Of a stretch of DNA of 17,955 bases, positions 1 to 8,436 are shown piece after piece (the stretch's first letter is position 1; every line of letters starts with the position of its first letter). A program made the position numbers and the translations under genes. The stretch spans positions 1 through 17,955 of the forward strand of contig NZ_CAKRLH010000013.1 of assembly GCF_934359325.1 (NCBI RefSeq), given 5' to 3'. Below the pieces are notes generated by a model. That model was not told the origin of the DNA, ran no database searches, and saw only the letters and a program-made list of their open reading frames with translations. This DNA comes from an uncultured Porphyromonas sp. Lineage in GTDB: Bacteria > Bacteroidota > Bacteroidia > Bacteroidales > Porphyromonadaceae.

Positions 1-167
1 GCTCGGGCCCACTCCAGCACGCCGGCGAGACCATGCTGGCTCTTGTAGCTCGGCGGCATGCGGCAGACTGCCCAGCGGTCATGCTCCTGTGCGTAGGCCT
101 GTATGCCGGCAAATAGATTGTAGGAGTAGGACTCGGTAAAGTCTGTCAGTAGTATCAGTCGTATCAT
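1..167 (-). CDS. XylR-like AraC-family transcriptional regulator, N-terminal part (cut by window edge)
   Basis: Only the first 55 codons are in the window and the gene continues past base 1. The product begins MIRLILLTDFTESYSYNL and continues with a CRMPPSY segment and a GVLEWAR segment. This matches what I know of the N-terminal periplasmic-binding-protein-like sensor domain of Bacteroidetes XylR-type AraC regulators, which carry a C-terminal AraC helix-turn-helix that cannot be seen here. Such proteins bind a sugar through the N-terminal domain and activate or repress carbohydrate genes in the cytoplasm. The ATG lies one base after the stop of the upstream phosphoesterase gene, so it is very probably translated from the same mRNA and is the likely local regulator of the locus. 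The family call rests on a short segment. Confidence 0.72.
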   Translation of the reverse strand, partial: MIRLILLTDFTESYSYNLFAGIQAYAQEHDRWAVCRMPPSYKSQHGLAGVLEWAR

Positions 168-168
168 A

Positions 169-1626
169 TCACTCGTCAGATGGCTCGAGGTATAGCATGC
201 TCTCAGGGATAGGCTGCCGGAGGAGACTCTTTCCGGTCAGTCCCACCTCGAGTGTCTGTCCCATGTAGTCCTCGAAGTAGTCGACCCTAAGCCGGTGGAA
301 GCCTGCCTCCAGTGCGACCACTCCCTCCCGTAGGCGGGCGCTGTGACCTCCGTCGTTGTCTACCACCTTTACTCCATCAATGTAGAGCACAGAGCCGTCA
401 TCGGAGTAGGTGTAGAAGCGGTAGAGCCCCCGCTCCGGTATGCGGATGAGGGCCTCGAAGATGTAGCCAAAGTGGTCCTCCCGGTCTGCTCCCTCGATAG
501 AGAGGTTGGGCAGGGTCCCTTCAGCGACAAGGGAGACAGTGGGGATCTGCTTGGTCTGCTTGATCGTCCCGGCGTAATAGCGGTAGCTCACTCCATGAGC
601 CCGAGCATCGAGAGGGAGTGCTGGCAGATAGTGAGCGGACTGCTCCTCATCGGAGTCGAAGCCGGAGGGGTAGTAGAAGATAGCCTCCCGACCTCCCTCC
701 GGGGTGGCTATCCAGCTGTCGAAGCGCTGCTCTCCCTCGTGCAGAACAATCATTCGTCCGCCTCTGGGAAGATCTCCATAGGCATCCAGACCGCTTACTC
801 GTCCGTAGCCGAGGGTGATGCCGTCTCGGATCGTCAGGGCGTCATTGGCATGGTCGTGTCCGCAGAAGACTCCCATTACGCCACCTAAGTCAAGCAGTGT
901 GCTGAAGAGTCCGCTATTTAGCGTGGAGGAGGAGATGCCCTCGCTGACGTGCCCTTTCCCTTGATCTTTTAGTGTCTCAAACTCCAGTATGGGAATGTGG
1001 AAGAAGAGCATGGATGGTATGCTCTCCCTGCCACTCTCAGAGATGGTCTGGGCATGAGTTCTCCTGAGCCAGTCGATCTGATCGAAGTGTATGTGGTCGT
1101 AGTGGCTGATAAATTGGTCCGTGTAGTACTGGCCCGAGTCCAAGAGGTAGAGTAGGGCAGCGATCTCCCCACCGGAGGAACTCTCGATGCGGATCTCTTG
1201 ATTGCCCTCGCCCTCAATTTCCCTCGGTCCTCTGAGACTGATACAGTAAGGCTTCCCTTCGAGGAGGTCATAGATGGAGTCCTTGGAGATCACCTCAGCA
1301 TCGTGATTGCCGAGTAGAACGCCGTAAGGCTGTTTCTCCTCCTCAAAGAATCGAGTGAGGGTCCTCCAGCCCTCTGCCGCGGGACGCTCAGTGATGACAT
1401 CACCGGTCAGCAGGACCAGATCCGGTCGCTCCGAGCGGATCACCTCCCGGAGAACCTCGTAGGTGCGTGTGGTATTGACTGAGGTAGGGTCGATGTGGAG
1501 GTCGGTAAACTGTGCTATACGAAAGGTGCTGTCGGCTCTGAAGCGCAGCACTCCGCGGTGGTCCTGCGCCGATAGGGAGCTCAAGCACAGGAGTAATAGG
1601 ATGATGGATGTAAGTAGTCGCTTCAT
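169..1626 (-). CDS. Secreted calcineurin-type metallophosphoesterase with C-terminal PA14 domain
   Basis: 485 residues. A hydrophobic signal peptide (about 1-21, ending LSSLSAQ) sends it to the periplasm or beyond; there is no lipobox cysteine. The dinuclear-metal phosphoesterase motifs appear in order: DLH at 42-44, GDV at 75-77, GNHD at 106-109, a lone His in FFHIP near 210, and GHDH at 256-259. This is the layout of bacterial and plant purple-acid-phosphatase-like (PAP29/Sia1-type) enzymes. From about residue 345 a beta-rich region with SDDGS at 408-412 matches a PA14 domain, a module that often binds glycans. Its start codon overlaps the stop of the upstream alkaline phosphatase (ATGA), implying coupled translation, and the regulator begins one base after its stop. 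The substrate is unknown; the context points to a phosphate ester on a glycan. Confidence 0.88.
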   Translation of the reverse strand: MKRLLTSIILLLLCLSSLSAQDHRGVLRFRADSTFRIAQFTDLHIDPTSVNTTRTYEVLREVIRSERPDLVLLTGDVITERPAAEGWRTLTRFFEEEKQPYGVLLGNHDAEVISKDSIYDLLEGKPYCISLRGPREIEGEGNQEIRIESSSGGEIAALLYLLDSGQYYTDQFISHYDHIHFDQIDWLRRTHAQTISESGRESIPSMLFFHIPILEFETLKDQGKGHVSEGISSSTLNSGLFSTLLDLGGVMGVFCGHDHANDALTIRDGITLGYGRVSGLDAYGDLPRGGRMIVLHEGEQRFDSWIATPEGGREAIFYYPSGFDSDEEQSAHYLPALPLDARAHGVSYRYYAGTIKQTKQIPTVSLVAEGTLPNLSIEGADREDHFGYIFEALIRIPERGLYRFYTYSDDGSVLYIDGVKVVDNDGGHSARLREGVVALEAGFHRLRVDYFEDYMGQTLEVGLTGKSLLRQPIPESMLYLEPSDE

Positions 1627-2797
1627 GGTCTGGCAGTCTCGTGGGTGCAGCGCTCGGAGAGTCCGAGGAGGTGCATGACCTTATGGTAGATCTCGGTATT
1701 GTGATAGATGCCGGTGAAGTAGTCTGATGACGGACCATAGAGGTATATCGGTACCAGCACGCCGCTGTGGCCGCCGGTGGAGAAGTTTCCCTCCACTTCG
1801 CCCTTCTCCTCATCTCCACCGAGGACGGTGAGTCCTCCGGTCTCGTGGTCCGCTGTGACAATGACGAGCGTCTCGCCATCCTCTTCGGCCCACTTCATGA
1901 CCGCTCCGATAGCGCGGTCGAAGTCCGCCGTCTCCTGCATCAGCAAGTCGAGGTCGTTGGTATGACCATATAGTCGTCCAGCTGAGAGCCCTCGATCATC
2001 AGGAAGAAACCCTCAGGAGTCTGCTTCACCAAGTGATCAAGTGCAAGACGTGAGGCGTCGGAGAGTAGTTCTCCCCGTTCTAGAGGCACAGGTACGTCCT
2101 TCTCTGCATAGACACATAGCTCGCGGCCGGAGGAACTCTTTTCGCCTGCAGCGAAGTCCTTGAGGCTTCGGGTGACACGATACCCCTTCTCCTTCATCTC
2201 CTGGAAAATATTGCGTCCATCTGGTCTGTCGGCAAAGACCTTTGCCCCTCCGCCCATGATGAGATCGCAATGGCTGTCGGGGAATTGCCCGATGATCTCA
2301 TAGGGTGCCTCTCGCTCAGAGCTGTGGGCGAGGAAGGCGGCCGTGGTAGCATCGTAAAGACGACAGGTGCTGATCACACCGGTGCCGAGACCGGCGCTGT
2401 GGGCGAAGTCGATGATGGTGGCGTAGGGTCGATCGAGACTATCCACGGCGAGTGTGTGGTAGCGAGCCTTATGCCCTGTACTCATCGCAGTGGCGGCAGC
2501 GGCGGAGTCGGTGACGAGCTTGTCAAGCGCCGTGGTGATGACAAGCCCGGTGGCCTGAGCATTGGAGAGATTGATATGTCCCTTATTGACTGTCCTAAGG
2601 GCAGCGATGTGTGCAAGGCTCATACCGTCGCCGATCATCAGGACGACGTTGCGTACCTTGGTCCCTCCCACAGGGCGGACCGTTACGGTCTCGTAGGTGG
2701 AGGGTAGTGTGACGGTCTGGCGGCTTGGCTCTTGTGCTGATGCCGTGAGACCGATGAGCAGCAGGACTATAAGGAGGTGCTTAGATATGACTTTCAT
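1623..2797 (-). pseudogene. Alkaline phosphatase, interrupted by a frameshift in the active site
   Basis: Frame 1 (2797-1940, 285 residues) starts with a signal peptide (about 1-21, ending LTASAQ). It has the metal ligand in IGDGMS (D57), the nucleophile in TDSAAAATAMSTGHK (S98), and the metal-site segment GSQLDDY at 270-276. It then runs into unrelated residues and a stop. A second frame, read from about 1967 to 1623, resumes exactly where the family should continue: GHTNDLDLLMQETADFD, then VTADHETGGL (Asp-His metal ligands), then TGGHSGVLVP (His ligand). The join lies in the repeated TATAT at about 1968-1972. Removing one TA pair would give an uninterrupted DDYGH motif and an intact enzyme of about 390 residues. 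The break falls between the residues equivalent to E. coli D327 and H331, both zinc ligands, so the protein as read cannot be active. A sequencing error is equally possible. The rest of the gene is well preserved, so any mutation is recent. Confidence 0.85.
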
Positions 2798-2803
2798 GGA
2801 TCA

Positions 2804-5743
2804 TTAGTGCTTGAGTGTGGGTGTGGTGTAGTCGGTCTCTCCGCGTCGGCGGTACTCCAGTCGGAGCCCCTTCCCCTCAGCGCCCTGCCAGTAGAGTAGG
2901 GTGAAGGGGTGTAGTCCGCGACTGAGTGCGGCCTTGCCGGTAGCTGAGACGAAAGCGTGCGAGCCGTCATTGAGGACGATCGGTCGGTCGTGGATACGTA
3001 GGACGGAACCATCATCGGAGGTGAGACGAAACTCGTAGACATCGGTCTCCGGAACATCAATATATCCTGTGAAGGTGAGTGCAAATAGATCCTCGCGGTC
3101 TCGCATATCTATCGAGGGCTGATCGCAGACACCGTGTCCTATGATAGGAAGTGCAGCGATCTGATCCGTACGCTCGACCAATCCGGCGTGGAGCGTCCAG
3201 TTGGCACCATCGGCAACGGAGGTGATCTCCATCGCCGGGGCATACTCAGCCCTTGTGGCGATGAGCGTCGTGGTGGGCGAGGGATTTAGTCCTTCTTTCT
3301 CGGCAGTAGCCTGGAGGGTCGTGTTGCGAGTGAGGGTGATGGGGGTGCCGGTGTACTCCTTTTTCTCCCCCTCATCGATGGTGTAGTAGATCGTCGCTCC
3401 GGGGGTGGCTGTGGCTAAGCTTACGCTCACCTGGTCGTGGAAGAGGGTGATGTCGTCCGAGCTGTAGACCGGCGACACGAAGTCCTTATGAGTCATACTG
3501 TAGGGCTTCTCCTCCACTCGAAAGTCATCTACAGGTTTGTCGGAGAGCGCAAAGGCGAGTGTGCCTCCCTGAGCGAGCTCCTCTGTGGTGACGAAGAGGC
3601 GGTGCAGCTCCTTTCCATTCAGGCTGATGGATCGGATATAGGGATACTCTGCAGGATCCTTGTCTGTGGTAATGGTGAGCTTGCCCTTCGGGAGCGTCAG
3701 GGTCACCTCCCGGAAGCGGGGGGTGGTGATCTGAAGCTCTCCGCTAGCCGGTGTCACCGGATAGAGACCGAGGGCAGTGAAGAGGTACCAGGCAGACATC
3801 TGACCGCAGTCCTCATTGCCGCTGATCCCCTCCGGAGTGTTGAGGTACAGTTCATCTAGTATCTGACACGTCAGCTCCTGGGTGCGGGATGGGCGACCCA
3901 GGTAATTGTAAAGGTAGGCGAGGTGATGGCTAGGCTCATTGCCATGAGCATACTGCCCGATAAGACCGGTGATGTCCTGGAGGTCTCCAGCCGGTGTGGT
4001 GTCGCTGAAGAGATTGTCGAGAGCTTCAAGCATCTCCTCTGCTCCACCGTGGAGAGCAATCATCCCCTCCACATCGTGCATGGGCGCAAAGCGGTACTGC
4101 CAGCCATTGGCTTCGGTGTAGTCCTTGCTTACCTCGTAAGGGTCAAAGTCTGCTCCCCAAGATCCGTCCTCGTGACGTCCACGGAAGAACTTGGTGCTTC
4201 CGTCGAAGAGGTGGATGTAATTATGAGCTCGCCTGTAGTAGGTGTCTGCAATCTCTTTCTCCCCGAGTGCATCCGCCATCCGAGCGATGCACCAGTCATC
4301 ATAAGCGTACTCGAGGGTACAGGAGACGGACTCGTTGTGCGTATTGGCGGGAATGAATCCCAGTCGGGTGTAGGCATCGGAGCCTTTCTTGTTGATATTG
4401 GATGACTTGATCATAGCCTCGAGTACCTCCATCGGGTCAAGGTCCCCAAGCTGTCCGCTGAGGTAGGCATCAGCCAGTACGGAGACGGCGTGGTAACCGA
4501 TCATGGTGCGTGTCTCGCCACTATAGAGCGGCCAGATGGGCAGCTCGCCCTGCTCACGGTACATCTGCATCATGGATCGACACATATCCGGTACCACCTC
4601 AGGGTAGAGCAGGGTAAGGAGAGGATGCTCCGCGCGGAAGGTGTCCCAAAGCGACAGAGTGGAGTAGCTCACTCCGGAGACCTGGCGGATCTTATCGTCC
4701 ATACCGCAATAGCTCCCGTCAGCATCACTTGTCCTATTCGGCGCTACGAGGGAGTGGTAGAGGGCGGTGTAGAGGCAGGTGAGATCCTCCTTGTTCCCCT
4801 CTTTTACCTTTACCTTAGAGAGCAGGTCATTCCACTGCTTCTCTGTGTTGGCACAGACTTGGTCGAAAGTCTTCCCGCACCGTGAGAGCTCCGCATTGAG
4901 ATTAGCCTCAGCTGCCTCCATAGAGGTCTGTGAGAGCCCGACAAAGATCTCCACGACGCCGTCTTCCCCTGCGTCTAGAGACAGTAACGCACGGATGGAG
5001 TCGCCCTGAGCGATCTGCTCATTGACCTTTTCTCCATTTAGGAAAAGTTTGGTCTCTCGTATCGGACGGCTCAGGTGGGCGGCAAAGTAGACGTGCTGTC
5101 CGGGCACCCAGCCATTGGTAATCGTGTAGCCCCTCAGCGTACTATCTGAGGTCTGCTTTAGACCACTCTCTACGATCTCATCCCCTTTGATATTCACTAA
5201 GTCGATCAGCAGCGAGGTCTCTCCGGAGTCCTTAGGATAAGTGTAGCGATGGACACCTATGAGGGATCCGGCGGTAAGCTCAGCCCGGATACCGTTGTCC
5301 AGCTCCACACTGTAGTAGCCTGCATGTGCGCTCTCGCGGTCGTGGCTGAAACCAACCTTGGGCAACCGCTCGTCATTGATGTGGTCAGCGTAGCTCTTTC
5401 TGTCTGTAATGGGAAGGAAAATCACGTCCCCAAGGTCGCTGCATCCGGTGCCCGAGAGGTGGGTGTGAGCAAAGCCGTAGAGTGTGTCGTCATCGTAGTG
5501 GTATCCGGCGCAGGCATCCCAGCCCTCCCATCGTGTTTCCGGGCTCAGCTGAACCATTCCCAGCGGAGCGGTAGCCCCGGGGAATGTGTGTCCGTGAAAT
5601 CCTGTCCCGATGAATGGGTCGACCATCTCATAGAGCTTGGTCGAATCAGGAGTGATCAGTTCTTCTCCCACACTCTTACCACAGGAGTGGAGTAGTGGCA
5701 GGACAAGGAGTAGTCCGAGCTGTAGGGTTAGTTTATTCTTCAT
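2804..5743 (-). CDS. GH92 alpha-mannosidase lipoprotein with C-terminal PA14 domain
   Basis: 979 residues. The signal peptide ends in a lipobox with Cys21 (LLHSC), so it is a lipoprotein on the cell surface or facing the periplasm. The GH92 signature is clear: VDPFIGTG at 41-48, HTHLSGTGCSD at 93-103, SCTLEYAYDDW at 474-484, GNEPSHHLAYLYN at 601-613 and GNEDCGQMSAW at 642-652. GH92 enzymes are calcium-dependent exo-alpha-mannosidases acting on N-glycans, yeast mannan and, in some members, mannose phosphodiesters. The core ends near residue 755. About 760-830 looks like a chitobiase C-terminal (CHB_HEX_C-like) beta-sandwich, and about 835-975 is a PA14 domain with DDGS at 910-913. The two extra modules make it longer than a typical family member. 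Its ATG overlaps the stop of the PLC-like gene by 4 bp. The family call is firm; linkage specificity cannot be read from sequence. Confidence 0.95.
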   Translation of the reverse strand: MKNKLTLQLGLLLVLPLLHSCGKSVGEELITPDSTKLYEMVDPFIGTGFHGHTFPGATAPLGMVQLSPETRWEGWDACAGYHYDDDTLYGFAHTHLSGTGCSDLGDVIFLPITDRKSYADHINDERLPKVGFSHDRESAHAGYYSVELDNGIRAELTAGSLIGVHRYTYPKDSGETSLLIDLVNIKGDEIVESGLKQTSDSTLRGYTITNGWVPGQHVYFAAHLSRPIRETKLFLNGEKVNEQIAQGDSIRALLSLDAGEDGVVEIFVGLSQTSMEAAEANLNAELSRCGKTFDQVCANTEKQWNDLLSKVKVKEGNKEDLTCLYTALYHSLVAPNRTSDADGSYCGMDDKIRQVSGVSYSTLSLWDTFRAEHPLLTLLYPEVVPDMCRSMMQMYREQGELPIWPLYSGETRTMIGYHAVSVLADAYLSGQLGDLDPMEVLEAMIKSSNINKKGSDAYTRLGFIPANTHNESVSCTLEYAYDDWCIARMADALGEKEIADTYYRRAHNYIHLFDGSTKFFRGRHEDGSWGADFDPYEVSKDYTEANGWQYRFAPMHDVEGMIALHGGAEEMLEALDNLFSDTTPAGDLQDITGLIGQYAHGNEPSHHLAYLYNYLGRPSRTQELTCQILDELYLNTPEGISGNEDCGQMSAWYLFTALGLYPVTPASGELQITTPRFREVTLTLPKGKLTITTDKDPAEYPYIRSISLNGKELHRLFVTTEELAQGGTLAFALSDKPVDDFRVEEKPYSMTHKDFVSPVYSSDDITLFHDQVSVSLATATPGATIYYTIDEGEKKEYTGTPITLTRNTTLQATAEKEGLNPSPTTTLIATRAEYAPAMEITSVADGANWTLHAGLVERTDQIAALPIIGHGVCDQPSIDMRDREDLFALTFTGYIDVPETDVYEFRLTSDDGSVLRIHDRPIVLNDGSHAFVSATGKAALSRGLHPFTLLYWQGAEGKGLRLEYRRRGETDYTTPTLKH

Positions 5744-6666
5744 ATCTTGGAGTTTTGTTTCTTACAAAGCGTAATGATCGCCCGAGCCTCAGGCATTCCG
5801 GCAAAGTCCATAAAGTAGATCCCACCAGGGAGCGAGGTCCTCTCTCGGAGAAGACGGTAGGCGAAAGGATTGAGCTCTTCCGTCACCGCCTCAGGAGTTA
5901 GGTCACCTGTCCCGCTGAGATAGGCGATCATCCAGTGGTCAGGCATTGTCTCGGCAAGGTCCAGTACCTCGCTGAGAGCCGATTTCTTATCACGCATCCC
6001 GATGGTGTCGCAGACCATATACTTGTCCTCTACCATTAGGTCAAGATTCCCACCGCAGGGATTGATCAGACGGGCGGTGAAGGTGGTGTCGTCCTGAAAT
6101 CCATCAAAGTAGGGTAGACAGACATCGTCGCCTATCCTCGTACGAAGCAGGATGAGCAGTTTCCCTCGAACCTCCGAGACCTTCGTTGCCGGCGTGAGCT
6201 CGCCTCTATAGAGGAGCCGTGCCACCTCCGGTCTCTCCAGAGCACGCAGGAGCGAGAGACTGTACGCCTCCATCTCATCAGGCGAGTGGTGTTCGTCATC
6301 TTCCTTCCGGAGTGACAAGATAACGAATTCGTCCGGATGGGCGGTGAGAAACTGAGTAAAAAGAGGCATAACATCCTCGGTGAACTCGAGCCCAAGCGAC
6401 TCCTTGCCATGATAAAGATCCATGCATCCGGACCCATCATATCGGTCGACGAGTCGGAGGTCAAAGGCACGGACTCCGACCTCCAGCTGCTCCTCCAGTG
6501 TCAGGTCCTGGCACCGAAGCCGGGGTGACGCATTATAGGCTGTGGCATCATGCGTCCCCACGATCGCGAGGTCGATCAGTCTCGTCTCAGGCTCTCTCCC
6601 ACAGCCGCCGACCAGTCCTGAGATCAGCAGTAGCGTAAGGAACCACAGTGGTGAGGTCTTCTCCAT
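5740..6666 (-). CDS. PI-PLC X-domain lipoprotein (phosphatidylinositol-specific phospholipase C-like)
   Basis: 308 residues. The signal peptide ends in a lipobox LVGGC (Cys22). The X-domain motifs line up with Bacillus-type PI-PLC: VGTHDA with His39, CQDLTLEEQLEVGVRAFDLR with Arg71, LYHG with His86, then a PDEFVILSLRKE strand near 110-122. His39, Arg71 and His86 correspond by motif to B. cereus H32, R69 and H82. That favours the metal-independent bacterial mechanism over the calcium-dependent eukaryotic one. Such enzymes cut phosphatidylinositol or GPI anchors to inositol (cyclic) phosphate and a lipid. It is the first gene after the terminator that follows susD and overlaps the GH92 gene by 4 bp. 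No obvious -7 element sits in the 18 bp between the terminator and the start, so it probably depends on readthrough. The substrate is inferred. Confidence 0.85.
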   Translation of the reverse strand: MEKTSPLWFLTLLLISGLVGGCGREPETRLIDLAIVGTHDATAYNASPRLRCQDLTLEEQLEVGVRAFDLRLVDRYDGSGCMDLYHGKESLGLEFTEDVMPLFTQFLTAHPDEFVILSLRKEDDEHHSPDEMEAYSLSLLRALERPEVARLLYRGELTPATKVSEVRGKLLILLRTRIGDDVCLPYFDGFQDDTTFTARLINPCGGNLDLMVEDKYMVCDTIGMRDKKSALSEVLDLAETMPDHWMIAYLSGTGDLTPEAVTEELNPFAYRLLRERTSLPGGIYFMDFAGMPEARAIITLCKKQNSKI

Positions 6667-6680
6667 ATCTATCTGGGATG

Positions 6681-6729
6681 AAAAGGGGCATCATAGGTAA
6701 GGGACGGATCCCTGAGCCTATGATGCCCC
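6681..6729 (-). terminator. Intrinsic terminator or attenuator between susD and the PLC gene
   Basis: A perfect 13-bp inverted repeat (6685-6697 and 6717-6729, GGGGCATCATAGG and its complement) encloses a second hairpin (AGGGA/TCCCT, about 6699-6712). Read on the minus strand it is followed at once by TTTT (6684-6681), as in a Rho-independent terminator. It lies 38 bp after the susD stop and ends 14 bp before the PLC start codon. With no clear promoter after it, it more likely reduces downstream expression relative to susCD than isolates the two gene groups. Confidence 0.85.
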
Positions 6730-6767
6730 AATGTGTGATTAGTGAATGTTAGGCTCGCTCATCAAGA

Positions 6768-8420
6768 TCACTTAGCATAGCCAATATTCTGCTTAAGCTT
6801 ACCATTGGAGTTGGTGATCACATCCGATGGATAGGGGAAGGCGATCATGTAGTCCTGATACTGCGCCTTGTCCTTGTAGTCATTGTAAGGCTCGATCGTG
6901 AAGGAAGAGTCAGGATTGCTACGATTCTCATACACTCGCACTCTCGGATGCGAGTTCAGCTCCTTAGCGGCAAGCTCCTTAAGTGTAGCGTCACCGCTGA
7001 GGTGCCATCTCTTCAGGTCGTACAGGTGGTCGGAGAACTCAAATGCCAGCTCGCAGCGTCTCTCGTGGTAGAGGTCAGCCGTGGTTGCCGTACCCTTGAT
7101 CGGATCCAGGTGTGAGCGCACCCTTACTCGATTGATGTCCTCTGTAGCCTTGGCCGCATTGCCGGTCATCAGATACGCCTCGGCACGGAGAAGCAGGCAG
7201 TCCGCAAAGCGCAGTAGGGGGAAGTTGATCCTCGCACAGGGGAAGTTTCCATTGGTATGGACCAGCCCCTCCTGAGATGCGTCCTTGTGCCCAAAGGGCT
7301 CCATATACTTATTGATTTGAAAGCCTGACTCCAGGTCTGACTGAGAGTAGAATTTCCTCTTCTCACCAAAGAAAGGGAACTCCTGACCATACTCGAGAAT
7401 AGATCTTGTGAGGCGCTCGTTACCCTTACCATCCTTAAGCATCTCCTCATAGATATCGAGGGAGGGCTTATTCTGCCCCCAGCCGTTGTAGACACCCCAG
7501 CCTTTATTCTCGAGGATTACTCCGGGGAACTCGGTACCACCGCCGGAGGATCCGCCATTGGAGGGGATCGTCCAGAGGTACTCGCGTGACCAGAACTTGC
7601 TGAAGTCGGATGAGAAAAGATCGGAGAACGAGTCGGCAAGGCCGCGGTCGTACTTACTCTCCAGCTCATTGACCATAGCGATCACGTCGCTCCACTTCGA
7701 GGCATCCCAGGCCGCCCAGTAGGCATAGACCTTAGCCTTATAGCCGACAGCTGCCGCCTGATGAGCGCGACCACGATCAGCCGCATTGTAGGTCTCATAC
7801 CTCGGCAGCCTCTTGATCGCCTCATCCATGTCCTCGAGGATAAGCTTGTAATTCTCCATCACGGATGCTCTCTGCTCAGGGATGGAGTTATCGTATCCAC
7901 CCTCGTAGTCCTCCCACCGAGTGAAGGGCACTCCCTGCTTGTCGGTACCATACCTGTAGGCGGTGTAGAAGTGGATAAACCCTCTCAGGAAGTAGGCCTC
8001 CCCGAGCACTCTATTCTCGATGGGTGTAAGCTTCTGCTCCTTCTCCTTACCAAGCAGCTCAGAGATGATCCAGTTGCTTCGCTGTATGCACATCTGCATA
8101 TATTCCCATACATCCCTGAGGGGGGACTCATCACCGGTGTACTTAAAGGTGGCGAGGGTGTTGTAGCTGCGATTCTTACCCCAGACAACATCACATGCTG
8201 CTCCCTGCTCCCAGAAGAACTCTCGTCCAAAGCAGTCCTCCTGATGATAGAATGCATAGATGCCATCGAGAGCCTCTACCGCCTGGTAGTCATTGGCAAA
8301 GTATTGGTCTGACGAATTGGTCCCCTGTGGGTGGGTATTGAGGAAGTCATTGCATCCTGAGAGTCCCACCAGTCCGATAAGGCCGGCAAGAGATCCCAAT
8401 ATTATATTACTCTTCTTCAT
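6768..8420 (-). CDS. SusD-like outer-membrane glycan-binding lipoprotein (RagB/SusD family)
   Basis: 550 residues from the ATG at 8420. A TTG 15 bp upstream is in frame, but starting at ATG gives a clean lipoprotein signal, MKKSNIILGSLAGLIGL, ending in a lipobox with Cys23 (LSGC). After it comes the typical SusD N-terminus CNDFLNTHPQGT, helical repeat (TPR-like) regions with LGEAYFLRGFIHFYTAYRYG near 145-165, and the C-terminal LLRFADCLLLRAEAYLMTG and HERRCELAFEF motifs. SusD proteins are surface lipoproteins that cap the SusC barrel and hand over the captured ligand. It follows susC by 16 bp, the usual paired arrangement. The ligand is unknown. The terminator that follows would let this pair be made in excess over the hydrolases. 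Confidence 0.95.
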   Translation of the reverse strand: MKKSNIILGSLAGLIGLVGLSGCNDFLNTHPQGTNSSDQYFANDYQAVEALDGIYAFYHQEDCFGREFFWEQGAACDVVWGKNRSYNTLATFKYTGDESPLRDVWEYMQMCIQRSNWIISELLGKEKEQKLTPIENRVLGEAYFLRGFIHFYTAYRYGTDKQGVPFTRWEDYEGGYDNSIPEQRASVMENYKLILEDMDEAIKRLPRYETYNAADRGRAHQAAAVGYKAKVYAYWAAWDASKWSDVIAMVNELESKYDRGLADSFSDLFSSDFSKFWSREYLWTIPSNGGSSGGGTEFPGVILENKGWGVYNGWGQNKPSLDIYEEMLKDGKGNERLTRSILEYGQEFPFFGEKRKFYSQSDLESGFQINKYMEPFGHKDASQEGLVHTNGNFPCARINFPLLRFADCLLLRAEAYLMTGNAAKATEDINRVRVRSHLDPIKGTATTADLYHERRCELAFEFSDHLYDLKRWHLSGDATLKELAAKELNSHPRVRVYENRSNPDSSFTIEPYNDYKDKAQYQDYMIAFPYPSDVITNSNGKLKQNIGYAK

Positions 8421-8436
8421 AACTTTCTGTGTCAAA

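Noticed and set aside
1960..1980. Programmed frameshifting or phase variation as the explanation for the alkaline phosphatase break
   Set aside because: The repeat is only TATAT, too short for frequent slippage, and no slippery heptamer is present. A 2-bp indel or sequencing error is simpler.
8421..8435. TTG start for the SusD-like protein 15 bp upstream of the ATG
   Set aside because: The ATG at 8420 gives a canonical MKK lipoprotein signal peptide, and the upstream five codons add nothing expected in the family.
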